Assembly: GCA_023430975.1 (NCBI GenBank)
Contig: JAEYYB010000106.1
Location: forward strand, 1 to 64,000
Length of the DNA stretch: 64,000 bases
Reading direction: 5' to 3'
Source: Bacillota bacterium
GTDB lineage: Bacteria; Bacillota; Clostridia; Acetivibrionales; DSM-2933
Shown: piece by piece, positions 9,139 to 18,323 of the stretch
Position numbering within the stretch: the stretch's first letter is position 1
Layout: every line of letters begins with the position of its first letter
Notes under the pieces: model-generated
The model's database searches: none
What the model saw: only the letters and a program-made list of their open reading frames with translations
What the model was told of the DNA's origin: nothing
Translations under genes and position numbers: made by a program

Positions 9139-9576
9139 TTATTCTATCATTTCAAATCTCTTTAAATCCCGCTCAAAATACCTTTTCCCAACTTTTTTAC
9201 CATTCTCACAAATGTGATAAAACCATTCCTTTTCATTGCCATGATATATAATCTGAGATATACATCCCCTATGATATGTTAAGTTTTTGGCATTTACTAT
9301 AACTTCAACTTCATCACCTTCTCTAAAAACTGGTGGCTTCTTCCCTCTACTTATTTCTTGTTCGGTAAGAACATCAGAAATATTCTTTAGTTTCTCATTA
9401 TCTTTTATATTCTCCAACAAAAGACTCTTGTTAAATCCCATTCTAAGACCTTCTGAAAGATACCATCCAGCTAAATCTTTTAACTCTTCTTCATTTATAC
9501 ATGCTAAACTTTTACAATAGAATTCATTTTTTAACCATTCTAACCTCACTCCTGCTCCACAAATCGTTTTTTCCAT
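9139..9576 (-). CDS. Hypothetical protein, immunity-like
   Basis: A 145-residue protein. The N-terminal half is helical and the C-terminal half (about 82-140) looks like a small beta-barrel (EGDEVEVIV, RGCISQIIY, FYHICENGKKVGKRYFERDL), which recalls compact SH3/KOW-like folds. The ATG at 9576 is chosen because the open frame further upstream overlaps the ancestral end of the neighbouring gene; its ribosome-binding site is weak (GGGTGA). No known family is recognised. Confidence 0.55.
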   Translation of the reverse strand: MEKTICGAGVRLEWLKNEFYCKSLACINEEELKDLAGWYLSEGLRMGFNKSLLLENIKDNEKLKNISDVLTEQEISRGKKPPVFREGDEVEVIVNAKNLTYHRGCISQIIYHGNEKEWFYHICENGKKVGKRYFERDLKRFEMIE

Positions 9577-9634
9577 AGTTGTCACCCACTTCATGAAATA
9601 TTGAAATATCAAATATCTATTGCACATGTACCGC

Positions 9635-10194
9635 CTAATCTTCCCAGTAAAACAAAGCATCAAAAACTTTATATTCATTATTGGTATTTAGAAGTGTAGG
9701 TATTTTCGTATCAAAGTCTAAAACCTGCCTAACATAACGTTTCTTAAGAACTTCAATACCATGTTTATTGAGTTTGTTTTAAGGATAAATATAAACTCAT
9801 TCCAATCACCTTCAGGTAATGATTCAACAGTCTCAGCACTTAAAAAACCATAACCCCCACCTTTACTGTGCTTATTTTTCTCATTTTCTCCCCAAACAGC
9901 AACTGGTGCCAATTTACATAAATACAGTGATACCCCTGATATATCCTGACCATGTTTAGTAACTTTCATTGAAGAACCATCTCTCTTATAGCAAAATACA
10001 TCAACATAGGATGCATAACCACTACCATAAGATGTAAAGTCAGCTTCAACTTTGATTACTTTTGATGAATCAATATCGGAAACCACACTTCTTAAATAAT
10101 CAACAATTTGCTTTTTAGTTCCACCTAAATAAGGAAAATAACTGCCAATAGGCTCTCCGTTTATAACTTTTATTAATTCTTCTTGGTTAAACAT
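9635..10194 (-). pseudogene. Immunity-like gene with a one-base frameshift near its 3' end
   Basis: In the first frame the protein runs 158 residues and ends at 9718 with an unnatural tail after FIFILK. If one A is restored in the A-run of CTTAAAAC (about 9780), the frame continues about 40 residues through HGIEVLKKRYVRQ and FDALFYWED to a stop at 9635. This gives an ordinary-looking protein end. The gene is therefore either inactivated by a homopolymer deletion or carries a sequencing error. Its body (GSYFPYLGGTKKQI, SYGSGYASYVDVF) is soluble, and I take it as an immunity-type protein by context only. Confidence 0.6.
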
Positions 10195-10248
10195 AGTTTA
10201 ATATCAGCTCCATTTTATCAAAGCAATTGTTTGTTATAACTCCTGAGT

Positions 10249-10827
10249 TTATCTTTCTGAGTTTTCTCCTTCATCACTCAAACACCATGAATGAATCTCT
10301 TTTTTATTTTTCTTCAGGCTACTGGATCTCAAAACGTTTTTCAACTTTAATTCATTAAATATTGTATAATAGTCTTTTTCAAGGGTCTCCCAATCATCAT
10401 ATTGCTTTCCTTTTATTAATGTGTCTGCACAAATATATCCATTACTTACAAGCCAATCAGGCTTTTTATCAACCCACTCACCATATAAAAAGCCCTGCCA
10501 TTCTTCACCCTTTGCTGATTGGAGTAATTCCTTATTAACATCTTCAGAACTGCCTTGAAACATCTCAAAATGTCCAGATTTATTATCAAAAAACAAGTTC
10601 CCACATTTTTTACATTGATATACTGATTTATCTAATTTGATAGCCAAACTTCTGATTTGCATCAATGCAACTTCTTTGTCTTTCTTAGTCGGTCCTGACT
10701 TTTCAATTGCTGAATCAATTGCATCCAAAAAGTCAAACCAGTCTTGATCTGATATTAAATGTGCTTTATAAGAAATATAGTCTGTTGTATCAGATATTCT
10801 ATGACCACACTCACATAAAAAGTTCAT
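10249..10827 (-). CDS. Hypothetical protein with a two-CxxC/CxC zinc-ribbon-like motif
   Basis: A 192-residue protein. An N-terminal CEC-GH pair and a CKKCGNLFFD motif (about 80-89) could form a zinc ribbon. The rest is aromatic and acidic (EWQGFLYGEWVDKKPDW). The ATG at 10827 has a GGAAGTGGG site 4 nt upstream; an in-frame ATG 15 nt earlier lacks one. Function is unknown. It is the first gene after the HEAT-repeat gene in the direction of transcription, within the cargo block. Confidence 0.6.
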   Translation of the reverse strand: MNFLCECGHRISDTTDYISYKAHLISDQDWFDFLDAIDSAIEKSGPTKKDKEVALMQIRSLAIKLDKSVYQCKKCGNLFFDNKSGHFEMFQGSSEDVNKELLQSAKGEEWQGFLYGEWVDKKPDWLVSNGYICADTLIKGKQYDDWETLEKDYYTIFNELKLKNVLRSSSLKKNKKEIHSWCLSDEGENSER

Positions 10828-10977
10828 TTTACCCACTTCCATTTCAAAATTTGCTTTTCTATATTCAATATCAAAGAATCATTTTTTTAATTATTCTTTA
10901 TACCTATGGCCTGGTTTATATTAACATTTAATCTAAGGATTACATAAAAAAATCTTTCCATTTATTATTTGGGATAA

Positions 10978-13900
10978 CTATTCTATTGCTGTCCAAATAC
11001 CTAACGCATGAGTACGTATAATTAGCTCTTCATGATTTCTATATAACTTTAAACGATTTGCACAATCCTGACGCCAAAACAAGGCATTACCTACGGCGTC
11101 CAACAATGCTAATGAAATATATTGAGCTTCATTGTAACCTTTATGCCATATTATATCAACAATCTTCAGTATCGTTTCTGGTTCCCAATATCCTTTATTA
11201 TCTTTTAAATTTTGTGAAACTTCATTGTATGCACTGTTTATAAGATGAGGATAATTAGTAATACATTCAACAATATTATTTAGAACGGAAATTGAACTAT
11301 CTATATCGCTCCAATCAATTGATGCTGCATGAACTTTTATCAGAGCATTTTTTAATGTTATGTCTTTCGAAAGGCACTCAATGATTCCCTTATACAACGG
11401 CATTATGTTTAAACGTATATAATTGGGCAAAGAAGTAAGTTTACTTACAAATTTCATTAAACGCTGGCGATGGGGCAAATCTCTTTGCGTATTGGCATTG
11501 TATTCTTCAATTGTTTCAACATTGACCAAATTCTCAAAAACATTTAAAACTATTTCATTGACTTTACCATCACAGCAAGCTTCTATCAGTGTATCCATTG
11601 CAGCATTCCAAATAGAACTGCATTCAAGTTCAACAATAGCCATTGCAGCAGCGGCAGCAACTACTTCTTCGTTTCCATTTATCCATTGCTTCATATAAGA
11701 GAAAGCTTCTTTTCTAACGTCTGCCTCATTATAATTGGCAACTCTAATTATCAACTCCAAATACCGGTGTCTATATTCTACAGGCAATTGATTCGGCTGT
11801 TGATATAATATGCTTCTTACAATATCAATTTTTGATGAAGACGCTAATACATTCAAAATATACCATGCATCCTTATTATCTAAAAGTTGTCTAGCTGCAT
11901 GGCCAACTGCAATCAAGACATCCTTATGTGCATTTGTTTTTTGCAATTCTCTCATCAACAGCATTATGCTATCACTGCTTTTATATGCTCCTATTAACCT
12001 AATCGCTTCTTTTCTGGCAGTTATTTTTATATAATCCTTACTTAGAAGTTCTTTAAGATTTGAAGCCAACAAATCCGGTTTAACAAGGCGTGCACATCTA
12101 GGTATTGCATACATTGCGACACGTGCTCTATCTTCGTCAAGATTCTCCATTAAAATCGGAATTGACTTTTCAGGCTCTTCTAGTAATGATAATGCATAAA
12201 GAGCTGCTTCAACTATTGGAACCTCATTACTATTTAGGAATTTTGTCACTTTGTCTGAGCAAACATCAGGCATTCTCGCCATTGTTTTTATACAGTTTAC
12301 ACGTTCCCATTGGCTACGTTTACTATCTGATGATATTCTTTCCAACAGACTAAGAAAAGAATTTTGTTGGCGTGGCAGCCATCTTTGAAATCCATTAACA
12401 GCAGGTAAGACATAAACTGTATTGCCCGTTAAAAATTTTCCTCTTATAACATCACCTGAAATATATGGGTCAAGCCATTCCTGGCGTCGTATATGCAAAT
12501 GTAAAAATACTTCCAGAATTGTAATATAGGATTTATCAAGGCCAAGTAATTCCTTTACCCTTTTATCACGTGTTTTTTTAGGCGCAAGCCAATGCTTTAC
12601 CGCCTGAATTGCCACACTATCAGGTTTTGCAACAATTGCTTCTTTTAATAAATCTTGAAGCTTTACTAAATTATAACCTCTTTTCCCCATTGCTGATGCT
12701 AAAGCAATAACCACACTGAAGTTTTCACGTCTATTTGAATCTAATACCAATGGGTAAATCTCGTCGAATATGTTTTTTTCCAGACCACGGGGAATATTCT
12801 TTTCCAGTGAAGGAAAAGCTAGTTGTCCTGTCTGTTTGGCAAGCTTTTTTGTTATATCTAGGGAAAACCTAAATAGCTCGCCACCTGGATTTGATGCATT
12901 ATGGATCATAATTGCAAAAGCAAATTTTTGTACAGCGTACCTTGTTGAATATGAAGTATCTCTGGCTTCAATAACACTATCAACAAGTAAGGTAAGCTCT
13001 TTTACATTATTATCAGTATAAATAGAGGCATTACATTTAGAAAGTTCTGTAAATACTGCACTTCTCACCGGGTCCTGCTCGTTTTTAATGCGGCATAAGA
13101 ATGTTAAAGTCTCATTCATGCCATGTCTTGATAGAGCCGTGCTTCTAATAAGCCATACAAGTGCTTGTGCCCTTTCATCTGCATTTGATGAATATGCTGC
13201 TGTTTGCAAAAGTTCTCTCGAACTATCGATATCACGGCATAAAGTAATAGCATAAGTTTTTGCCCGGTTTTCATTAATTTGACGAAGACTAAGCATACGA
13301 ACTGCTTCACTGTCACGTAATTTATGCGGCAGCTTATATAATAATGATTCAGGAAAAACCATATCCTTTCGGGTTTCTTTTTCATATATAGCCTCAAAAA
13401 CATTTGATCTATTTAAAGGAGCAATATGATGAAGAAATTTTGCAATATGTTCAGGTTTCTCCGCAAGCAATTTACCTAGCCCGATCCATTGGTCTTTTGA
13501 TAAATATCTTATGTTCTTTACTAAAGCATCAGGTATTCCACCTGAAAGTAACTCTTTGCGTAGCTCATTCTGAACCAGTAGGTTAAATACTTTTTCAGGG
13601 CATTTACGTACTAGAATACCCAGATTCTTTTTCAGTAAAGGGTGTATTATATCCTTTGGCCCTATATTAATTGCACAATCCAAAATAAAATCCGATTTTA
13701 ATGTACACAAAAGATGAATTGCAGTCGAGAACCTCCACCAAATATAATTTTTTTCCCTTAATGATGCTTTTTCCAAAGACGTCTTAAAGTAGTCCGAAAC
13801 CACACCAAGATTTCTGCAAGCTAAAATATGCCAACTACTTATTACATGTCCGATGTCCGAAAGATATTTTTTAACCGTTTCTTTACTACATGCCGGTAGT

Positions 13901-14343
13901 AGAATTGCTGCCTCGTGTGCTCCCCACCTTGAATACACCAAGGGAATCAACTGTTCAGCTAGTCCTTGTCGATTTAACTTTGTAATATTGCGCAGTAAAC
14001 ATCGACGGCAATCCTGAGACAGATTTCCTATTTCTTTTACTATATCATCGTCTGAGGCTACTTTTGCCAAAAGCCTTGCTGCTTTCTTTCTAACACTAAC
14101 CATGCTATGATTTAAGGCCAACAAGACTATATTAGTATTTTTAGTTACTGAAGCACCTGTTAGTGCAAGATGTGCTTCATATGCACCATCCTCCAGCAAA
14201 GAAGTCAGCAAATTCAAATATTGCTTTGAACTATTATTATCACGGCCCATAATAGCCATTTTTTTCACCCTAGCTGAATAGCCAAGTAAATCTAATTCTT
14301 TGAGCAAATCTTTCTTATCAGGAACTTTTTTATTGAAAAGCAT
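10978..14343 (-). CDS. Giant HEAT-repeat protein
   Basis: About 1121 residues made almost wholly of paired amphipathic helices with HEAT-type spacing, for example VRKKAARLLAKVA, VEAALYALSLLEEPEKSI, ARVAMYAIPRCARLV and VRKEAFSYMKQWI. There is no signal peptide, membrane segment, nucleotide-binding motif or nuclease motif. It should be a large cytosolic alpha-solenoid that binds other proteins or nucleic acid. The ATG at 14343 follows GAGGTGG closely; a GTG at 14358 is also possible. It lies inside the segment that interrupts virD4. A defence or toxin-related role is possible but not shown by sequence. Confidence 0.75.
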   Translation of the reverse strand: MLFNKKVPDKKDLLKELDLLGYSARVKKMAIMGRDNNSSKQYLNLLTSLLEDGAYEAHLALTGASVTKNTNIVLLALNHSMVSVRKKAARLLAKVASDDDIVKEIGNLSQDCRRCLLRNITKLNRQGLAEQLIPLVYSRWGAHEAAILLPACSKETVKKYLSDIGHVISSWHILACRNLGVVSDYFKTSLEKASLREKNYIWWRFSTAIHLLCTLKSDFILDCAINIGPKDIIHPLLKKNLGILVRKCPEKVFNLLVQNELRKELLSGGIPDALVKNIRYLSKDQWIGLGKLLAEKPEHIAKFLHHIAPLNRSNVFEAIYEKETRKDMVFPESLLYKLPHKLRDSEAVRMLSLRQINENRAKTYAITLCRDIDSSRELLQTAAYSSNADERAQALVWLIRSTALSRHGMNETLTFLCRIKNEQDPVRSAVFTELSKCNASIYTDNNVKELTLLVDSVIEARDTSYSTRYAVQKFAFAIMIHNASNPGGELFRFSLDITKKLAKQTGQLAFPSLEKNIPRGLEKNIFDEIYPLVLDSNRRENFSVVIALASAMGKRGYNLVKLQDLLKEAIVAKPDSVAIQAVKHWLAPKKTRDKRVKELLGLDKSYITILEVFLHLHIRRQEWLDPYISGDVIRGKFLTGNTVYVLPAVNGFQRWLPRQQNSFLSLLERISSDSKRSQWERVNCIKTMARMPDVCSDKVTKFLNSNEVPIVEAALYALSLLEEPEKSIPILMENLDEDRARVAMYAIPRCARLVKPDLLASNLKELLSKDYIKITARKEAIRLIGAYKSSDSIMLLMRELQKTNAHKDVLIAVGHAARQLLDNKDAWYILNVLASSSKIDIVRSILYQQPNQLPVEYRHRYLELIIRVANYNEADVRKEAFSYMKQWINGNEEVVAAAAAMAIVELECSSIWNAAMDTLIEACCDGKVNEIVLNVFENLVNVETIEEYNANTQRDLPHRQRLMKFVSKLTSLPNYIRLNIMPLYKGIIECLSKDITLKNALIKVHAASIDWSDIDSSISVLNNIVECITNYPHLINSAYNEVSQNLKDNKGYWEPETILKIVDIIWHKGYNEAQYISLALLDAVGNALFWRQDCANRLKLYRNHEELIIRTHALGIWTAIE

Positions 14344-14453
14344 ATGCCACCTCACCACATGAATTGTTTTTTGAATTGCACATTTATTTTCTCAGATTAC
14401 TTTATCTCATAAAACTATTTTATCACAATATCCATTTTCGTCCACAAGAACTC

Positions 14454-14849
14454 TTATTGCATTGCATTTTTATCCAAAACAAAACTGTCAAAAACTTTAT
14501 CTTTCTCCTCATCCTTAAGCCATCTTGCCGACCCATGCTGATACTGACCTACTGGCACAGGTGTCTTTATGTCCGGAGTAATCTCTAATAAATTAGACTG
14601 ATATGGCCTTAAATTAGTGAAAAAGAACATTACGGCCATCACAACCACAAGCCCTTGAAAACATAGAAACAGCATCAGGTGTTGCTTACTATTTGCCATA
14701 CTCTTTAAGCACTCTATTGCAGAAAACAACTGTAGAACTGAGCTTTGTCCTGATAGTACCGAATGCACAGAAGTTGTAAAAAAGATATTAGCAAGTCCAC
14801 CAATGGTAAAAATCAGTGAGCAGATTATTAGTTTCGCCTTGGTCTTCAT
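14454..14849 (-). pseudogene. VirD4/TraG-type coupling protein, N-terminal part (5' half of split gene)
   Basis: 131 residues with two membrane segments (about 7-27 and 58-77) followed by QYQHGSARW and KDEEKDKVF. The HGSARW motif between the anchors and the ATPase domain is a hallmark of Gram-positive VirD4/TraG coupling proteins. The reading frame then stops soon after FVLDKNA, and the ATPase domain is found 6.2 kb away at 6732-8261. The start overlaps the stop of the preceding gene (ATGA at 14846-14849), as expected for an intact transfer operon upstream of the break. Confidence 0.75.
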
Positions 14850-15226
14850 CTCTCAAAGTCCTCACTTTTATCAATCTCAAGTTCAAAATCAATTTCATTA
14901 AATGTTTCAAATCCTGTATCGATATCTGCATCATCCAATTGTTTTAATGCATCCTGCCTGGCAATAAATTCTAGGTCATTAACAATTCCCTGTTCTATCA
15001 GTTCATCTGCCACAATTGAAGATGAAAATTCATCTACAAAACATAGATTTTCACCATCTTTTTCTGCCATATCAATAACATTTTGGAGTAACACTTCTTC
15101 TGCCATTTTCTTTGGCATCATTATTCCTTTGTGATTGGCACCGACAATTTCATAGATACCAATAGCAATTTCTGCACAGGTAATTATGTTACCCCAAATA
15201 TTAGCATTTGGTCTGCTATCTTGCAT
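14846..15226 (-). CDS. Hypothetical transfer-operon protein
   Basis: A 126-residue acidic soluble protein with a very acidic C-terminus (DADIDTGFETFNEIDFELEIDKSED). No family is recognised. It overlaps its neighbours at both ends (11 bp with the 94-residue gene upstream, 4 bp with the virD4 fragment downstream), so it is translated as part of the transfer operon. Confidence 0.6.
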   Translation of the reverse strand: MQDSRPNANIWGNIITCAEIAIGIYEIVGANHKGIMMPKKMAEEVLLQNVIDMAEKDGENLCFVDEFSSSIVADELIEQGIVNDLEFIARQDALKQLDDADIDTGFETFNEIDFELEIDKSEDFER

Positions 15227-15500
15227 TTATTTCACTCCCATCTGCAAATTCCATATTTGCTATAAGGCTGAGGTATTCTACACTCAGTCTTTCAATCATT
15301 CTAGACTGGTTTTTCAAAACAATATCTACAGTCTGCTCTGGACAATATTTCATCATATCTTGAATGTAACTACCCACTTCTAATCCAACAGGCTTCTTAT
15401 AGTATTGTTCCTCTGTCATATTCTCCAGTTGCTTATTAAGATTGCTTTTATAAGCCAAAAACCTCGCTATAGCAATAACTTGATTACTTTTATTACTCAT
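15216..15500 (-). CDS. Hypothetical small transfer-operon protein
   Basis: A 94-residue helical soluble protein without recognised motifs, in the tight run between the interrupted 179-residue reading frame (15504) and the gene at 14846. It may assist the relaxosome, judging only from its place between relaxase and coupling protein. Confidence 0.55.
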   Translation of the reverse strand: MSNKSNQVIAIARFLAYKSNLNKQLENMTEEQYYKKPVGLEVGSYIQDMMKYCPEQTVDIVLKNQSRMIERLSVEYLSLIANMEFADGSEINAR

Positions 15501-15503
15501 AAG

Positions 15504-16229
15504 TCAACCTCCAATCTCTGCATCCATGTCTTGCATGAACTCTTCCTCAAAATCAAAGTCATAATCCCTGCCTTGAAGTTCCGGAACAATTTCTTCAATC
15601 TTCTCTATCATCCTACCAACTGAAAGCATATCATCATTAGAAATGTTATTATCCAGCAAAGTAAGTTTTACAAGGTTTGAATGTAAAACCATAAGCTCAG
15701 TTTCTGAAAATAAAACCTTCTCATCCACTAAACCTGACCTTATGGCAAAGTCCTGAGTTGCTGATTCTTTATTATAGAAAAATTGTCTTTGAAGAGGCTG
15801 GTCATTTCGCTGTGCTGCATTACTCGACATGCATCCAGGCTGTTCACTTTCCGGTGCTATGCGAAAGGTTGAAAATACATATCCAAATAAATGGTGCTGC
15901 TTACATGCCAGTATGACATTATTATACTGAGTCAGTTTAACAGCTCCATTTTTAAGTCTTTCCTCATTATCAGTATAAGGACACTCTGTACATATACCAA
16001 CTTCTACAGCTGTTTTTCTCGCTGTCTCATCAATAAGGTTCAATACTTTCTCTTTTACAGATACAAACGGATTTCTTTCAATGGTGTCTGCCTTTGTATA
16101 AAACGCTATGAGTTAGTTTTTATAGTAAATATCTGCAAGATAATCTGAAGAAGTCGACCTTTTAACATCAAAGCCTCTTCTTGCAAGTTGTTCAAAAAAA
16201 CTTTTATAAAAGTCCATTTTAGTACGCAT
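15504..16229 (-). pseudogene. Transfer-operon gene interrupted by a nonsense codon
   Basis: An ATG at 16229 with GAGG 6 nt upstream opens a frame (MRTKMDFYKSFFEQL) that meets TAA at 16113-16115 after 38 codons. It continues in the same frame without another stop to 15504. The context YYKN-stop-LIAFYTKAD suggests a CAA (Gln) to TAA change. The long downstream part (starting at about 16043 if re-initiated) contains CTECPYTDNEE and ACKQHH, a possible metal-binding pair, and an acidic C-terminus (DFDFEEEFMQDMD). The ancestral protein was about 241 residues. No family is recognised. Confidence 0.7.
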
Positions 16230-16233
16230 TGAA

Positions 16234-16428
16234 TTACCTCCTGTTTAAAACGGCATTATTTAGGTTCATGGCCTTCATTTTGTTTTTCTTTCTCTCTAAT
16301 TCTTTTTGCATAAAGCACTTATCGCCTGTTTGTGGAAACATACAGCTTGGCTTTGTTAATTCCAAAATAAAAGGACACCCACGGCAAGGATGTCCCTCAG
16401 GATACTGATATATTGTTGTATATGACAT
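16234..16428 (-). CDS. Small cysteine-rich protein
   Basis: A 64-residue protein with four cysteines (HPCRGCPF, SCMF, KCFM) that could bind zinc or an iron-sulfur cluster, and a basic C-terminus. The ATG at 16428 is favoured over the upstream open frame (to 16467) because a purine-rich GGAAAAGAG precedes it. It sits between the relaxase and the interrupted gene. Confidence 0.55.
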   Translation of the reverse strand: MSYTTIYQYPEGHPCRGCPFILELTKPSCMFPQTGDKCFMQKELERKKNKMKAMNLNNAVLNRR

Positions 16429-16468
16429 TTTTCTCTTTTCCTTTCTAAAATATAAAAAGTATGGCAAC

Positions 16469-17692
16469 TTATTTCTCCATACCTTTGTCTCTATTTCTTA
16501 AATATAATTCTTTCTTTGCACGTTTTGAGAGCTCTGTACTTTCAGATTTTTGTCTATCATTATAATCCAGATTTAAATCATCAATATTCTGCTCTATCAT
16601 TATTAAAATCTCACAAATCATTTGCTGTGTCTTGTAAGATTTGTACTCCTTGGAGTATTCTAGTTTTAAAAGTTCAAACTCCTTATTTACCAGTGTTTTA
16701 ATTACAGCAATTAAACGGTTTGCAATTAACTTGTCCATCTCTTTTATTGCTTTATCTTTATGCCTTGCCACACTCTCTGGGTCTGTATCATATAACATAG
16801 CCATTTTTGACTTTGTATCTGCATACTCATCAATCAGCTGTTTCAAGTGTGGGATTCCTTGCTTTAAGTCTTCTACAAGTCTATCCACTTGTTCTTTTGC
16901 TTCTTCTGGTAGCAGTTGATAATAAAGCCTCCCCTTTTTCGGCAAAATATCTTTGAGTTGAAATATCCGAATTGATATAGGTGATAAATCAATCCCTTTC
17001 AAAATACTGTCAATTGGGATATCTTTCAACTCCTCATCATCAATCTTTCCAGCCAATTCCTTTAATTTCTTATACTCTTTTGGATAAATAGTCTTCATAT
17101 AATCATCAAAATCTTTTACCAAATCATCAGTAACTTCCTTCAGCTCTGATTTATGCTTCTCCTTAACCCTGCAATAATCAGCTATTTTTTCAGCAAAGGT
17201 CTCTTTTATCAATTCAATCCTTATACTGTCAGCTACTTTTGGACTAACAAAATTTTTCATTGTCTTTTGATTTTTATCCCAGAATACAATATGAATATGA
17301 GGGTGGCTAGGTTCATTATGGTGAGCACATGCCCAAGAAAGATTTCTCCGGCTTATTCCATTTTTACTTGCTAAAATATGAATATGTTTTTCAATGTAAT
17401 TTTCCCATGCTCTATGATCTTTTAATCCAAGTTCTGCGGCAGTTTCGGGATTGAATGAGATAACACTTCTAAAAATATTTACTTTCTTATAAGACAGTTC
17501 TCGTACCTCTTTTGCTACCTCCTGCCAGGTTTTAAATTCAGTTAAATTTCCCGGTTGAAGTTTACCAAATAATCCGTGGCTCATTCCTTCATTTTTTGAT
17601 GCACCGGGTCTTGTTGCAATATACCTTATATGAGCATAATTACATTTTGGAGTTTTACTGAAATTAGGAGGCTTGAACCTCTGCTTATACAT
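16469..17692 (-). CDS. MobP-family relaxase
   Basis: Conjugative relaxase that nicks DNA at oriT. The metal-binding motif HHNEPSHPHIHIVFWD (about residues 126-141 from the ATG at 17692) is the HxxxxHPHxH signature of MOBP relaxases. The N-terminal YAHIRYIATRP is typical of the MobP2/MobP3-like subgroup in Firmicutes elements and carries the candidate nicking tyrosine. The C-terminal half is helical and highly charged. The ATG at 17692 overlaps the stop of the upstream ribbon-helix-helix gene (ATGTATAA); ATG codons at 17704 and 17713 are alternatives. About 407 residues. Confidence 0.85.
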   Translation of the reverse strand: MYKQRFKPPNFSKTPKCNYAHIRYIATRPGASKNEGMSHGLFGKLQPGNLTEFKTWQEVAKEVRELSYKKVNIFRSVISFNPETAAELGLKDHRAWENYIEKHIHILASKNGISRRNLSWACAHHNEPSHPHIHIVFWDKNQKTMKNFVSPKVADSIRIELIKETFAEKIADYCRVKEKHKSELKEVTDDLVKDFDDYMKTIYPKEYKKLKELAGKIDDEELKDIPIDSILKGIDLSPISIRIFQLKDILPKKGRLYYQLLPEEAKEQVDRLVEDLKQGIPHLKQLIDEYADTKSKMAMLYDTDPESVARHKDKAIKEMDKLIANRLIAVIKTLVNKEFELLKLEYSKEYKSYKTQQMICEILIMIEQNIDDLNLDYNDRQKSESTELSKRAKKELYLRNRDKGMEK

Positions 17693-18182
17693 CAAAATCG
17701 ACATAAGAAGCATCTCCCCCTTTTATCTCTGCAACAGCTTTTTTAACTTCTTCATCATCCATAAATTTTGAAATAGCATCTCCGCTTTTCATATTTGCAT
17801 AGGATAGTGCCCTTTTTCTTGCAGCCTTTTCTATCTTCTCAAATGATGAGTACCTGTCCTTATCAATCAAATCCGATATAATAGTAATATTGGCATAATA
17901 AGCTGCTGCCGATACGATTGTAAGTCTGTTAATCATGCCTGCTAACCGGTTTGCCAATGATTTTACTGAAGCTTCAATTTCTTGATGAATGATGTCAGTT
18001 ATCATATCTATATTTTCTTCATATCCATTTACTGCTAAGCCTTTTTCAATAAACTCTCTGATTATTTCAGAAACATAAACATTCTTTTTTATTGCCAGTT
18101 TATCAATCTGCTCCAAAGTTTCAGTTGGAAAAACCACTGACCTTTTTTGAGTCTTGGGGCTGGTGTCAGTCTTCTCTTTCAC
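17685..18182 (-). CDS. Ribbon-helix-helix relaxosome accessory protein (MobC-like)
   Basis: 165 residues from a GTG at 18182 with GGAGG 6 nt upstream. RSVVFPTETLEQIDKLA followed by VYVSEIIREFIEKGL (about 14-48) is a ribbon-helix-helix DNA-binding unit. The rest is helical and could dimerise. Its place directly before the relaxase, with overlapping reading frames, points to an oriT-binding accessory protein. Confidence 0.7.
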   Translation of the reverse strand: MKEKTDTSPKTQKRSVVFPTETLEQIDKLAIKKNVYVSEIIREFIEKGLAVNGYEENIDMITDIIHQEIEASVKSLANRLAGMINRLTIVSAAAYYANITIISDLIDKDRYSSFEKIEKAARKRALSYANMKSGDAISKFMDDEEVKKAVAEIKGGDASYVDFDV

Positions 18183-18323
18183 AAAATTCCTCCTTTCAAC
18201 TTTCAATTCGGGCAAAACAAAAGAAGCCAAATTATGGCTCCAAGTTATATGGATAATGCACAGTTCACAACTCGTCAGGACTAGTCGGTTATAAACATTA
18301 GATGAAATTAAATGTAGGATCAA
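18183..18323. other. Intergenic region before mobC/relaxase, candidate oriT
   Basis: 140 bp without a gene between the CHAT gene and the accessory gene, where MOBP elements usually carry oriT. It contains the palindrome GACTAGTC (18279-18286) overlapping a minus-strand TCCTGA, which recalls the TCCTG core of IncP-type nic sites. The match is short and the call is an inference from position. Confidence 0.3.

Noticed and set aside
9577..9678. Longer N-terminus for the 145-residue gene starting at 9678
   Set aside because: This stretch is better explained, in another frame, as the ancestral C-terminus of the frameshifted neighbour (FDALFYWED).
13116..13403. 95-codon open frame on the minus strand inside the HEAT gene
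   Set aside because: It is out of frame with a clearly coding long gene, with no ribosome-binding site and no recognisable protein features.
18183..18323. Firm oriT call
   Set aside because: Only a short palindrome and a TCCTG match support it; kept as a low-confidence note based on position.
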